DNA of 64,000 nt, taken from NCBI GenBank assembly GCA_946902875.1, contig OX336337.1, positions 806,001 to 870,000 on the forward strand, written 5' to 3'. Numbering within the stretch: position 1 is the first letter of the stretch; every line of letters starts with the position of its first letter. Below, piece after piece: positions 63,373-64,000 of this stretch. A program made the position numbers and the translations under genes. Under the pieces are notes generated by a model. That model worked only from the letters and a program-made list of their open reading frames with translations, did no database searches and was not told the origin of the DNA. The stretch is from Nematopogon swammerdamellus (lineage: Eukaryota > Arthropoda > Insecta > Lepidoptera > Adelidae).

Positions 63373-63692
63373 ACTGTGTGGGGCCGGTACTTTAAAAGAA
63401 TAGCCCCACTGCATCTCTCCCCGTGTATGTCGTAAAAGGCGACTAAGGGATATGGCTCCCTTCTTATATCACTAGGTGGTAGGGTAAAGCCCGCCCGGGT
63501 TGGTACCACCGCACTGAATGAAAGGTCCGTCGAAACGGCTATGTAAATAGTTCGTGTTTTCCGTCCAGTTCAGTGTAGCCGGCACGAACGAAGGAAGCAC
63601 TGACGTGGCACCAAGTTCACCCGGTGTTATGGGCTGACATCACGGATGTTTTAGGTGATGTAGCCAACCGTGTCAGTTTCCATAAAAAAAAA
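63373..63692 (+). mobile_element. S1 SINE-like element (head H + tail T)
   Basis: Complete: ctgtgtggggccggtacttt, ggcgactaagggatatggct, gccggcacgaacgaaggaag, ttatgggctgacatcacgg, gtcagtttccataaaaaaaa. Confidence 0.88.
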
Positions 63693-64000
63693 AAGTACAT
63701 TTAATTTTTATCTGCTACCTATTTCGGAGAAAACAAAAGACATACCTACACGTACCTTCACGATAAAACAATATTCGCACCGATTCTTTAACAAAACTCG
63801 CCGAAACAATACAGGCTAAGGCCGCGCCGCCACTACCATACATACACTTATTTATTTACACAGTCGTATTAATTAACACACACGGGACTCTATTAAACTA
63901 AACTATACAATCCCACACCGCAGTGTTGCCCAAGCTACCACTACCTTTACCATACAATATCTATTACACTCTAATTAATATTCAACGTCCGGCTTACTCT
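63693..64000. other. Window end, no gene recognised
   Basis: AT-rich sequence. cgcagtgttgcccaagc at about 63920 could be another hAT-like end, with the rest outside the window. Confidence 0.35.

Overview
This window looks like transposon-rich nuclear DNA from a moth or butterfly (Lepidoptera). The evidence is the density of lepidopteran-type repeats: Helitron-like ends finishing CTAG|T after a GCGAAGCCGCGGGC-type hairpin, a GACA-tailed repeat whose head reads aaccggccaagtgcgagtc, CR1/Jockey- and RTE-type LINE 3' ends, and SINEs with a 5S-rRNA-derived head like those described from Helicoverpa. There is no rRNA locus, no bacterial-style operon, no CRISPR array, and no host gene I can name. I could run no search; family names rest on motifs and memory.

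Family labels used below. SINE-like modules: head H (starts gtgtggggccggtac), head 5S/tRNA, tail T (ends ...tttccataaaaa) and tail E; S1 = H+T, S2 = 5S/tRNA+T, S3 = H+E. Hel-A, Hel-B, Hel-C are three Helitron-like groups. P is the GACA-tailed lepidopteran repeat. A-B is an unclassified family whose two ends both carry a TGACGTCA-like palindrome. D1/D2 are two Jockey-like LINE subfamilies.

Layout. 1-5 kb: A-B copy 1, a P repeat with a long GACA microsatellite, and a Helitron-like composite (2549-5157) holding a large inverted satellite. 5-11 kb: LINE debris, a CCCGT array, a TIR element with A-B copy 2 inside it, Hel-A with a long GA run. 11.3-13.7 kb: an S1 SINE, then the best host-gene candidate, minus strand, unrecognised, first exon with a signal peptide. 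14-17 kb: LINE 3' ends and old repeats. 17.2-20 kb: R1-clade LINE reverse transcriptase, 5' truncated, one nonsense codon. 20-26 kb: TIR/tandem structure, S2 SINE, RTE ends, A-B copy 3 carrying a tRNA-like sequence. 26.8-30 kb: a LINE cluster including two oppositely oriented D1 copies. 31-38 kb: Helitrons, mariner-like remnant, a hAT element with an 8-bp duplication, inverted P repeats. 39-44.3 kb: a nearly intact Ty3/Gypsy element (226-bp LTRs with one difference, ACCT duplication, long gag-pol frame, one gag frameshift). 44.6-48 kb: SINEs, one split by a TIR element. 48.2-50.5 kb: a satellite split by a Transib-like non-autonomous element with a CGACG duplication. 51-57.6 kb: tandem arrays, two perfect palindromes, a LINE tail and a 1.7-kb 74/98-bp satellite. 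58-64 kb: S2 and S1 SINEs, a hAT MITE with 8-bp duplication carrying a tRNA-like sequence, and LINE ends.

How it works together. The Gypsy, R1, Jockey, CR1-like and RTE entries are, or were, autonomous retrotransposons. The SINEs presumably used LINE machinery and Pol III-like internal promoters. The MITEs depend on hAT, Transib or Tc1/mariner transposases encoded elsewhere. Between repeats lie TE-poor patches with TAATTA-like and GC-rich stretches that could be host regulatory DNA, so the window may be a large intron or intergenic region. The most unusual points are tRNA-like sequences carried inside several DNA-transposon-like elements, the head/tail shuffling of the SINEs, and the Transib-like insertion with a fully reconstructable empty site.
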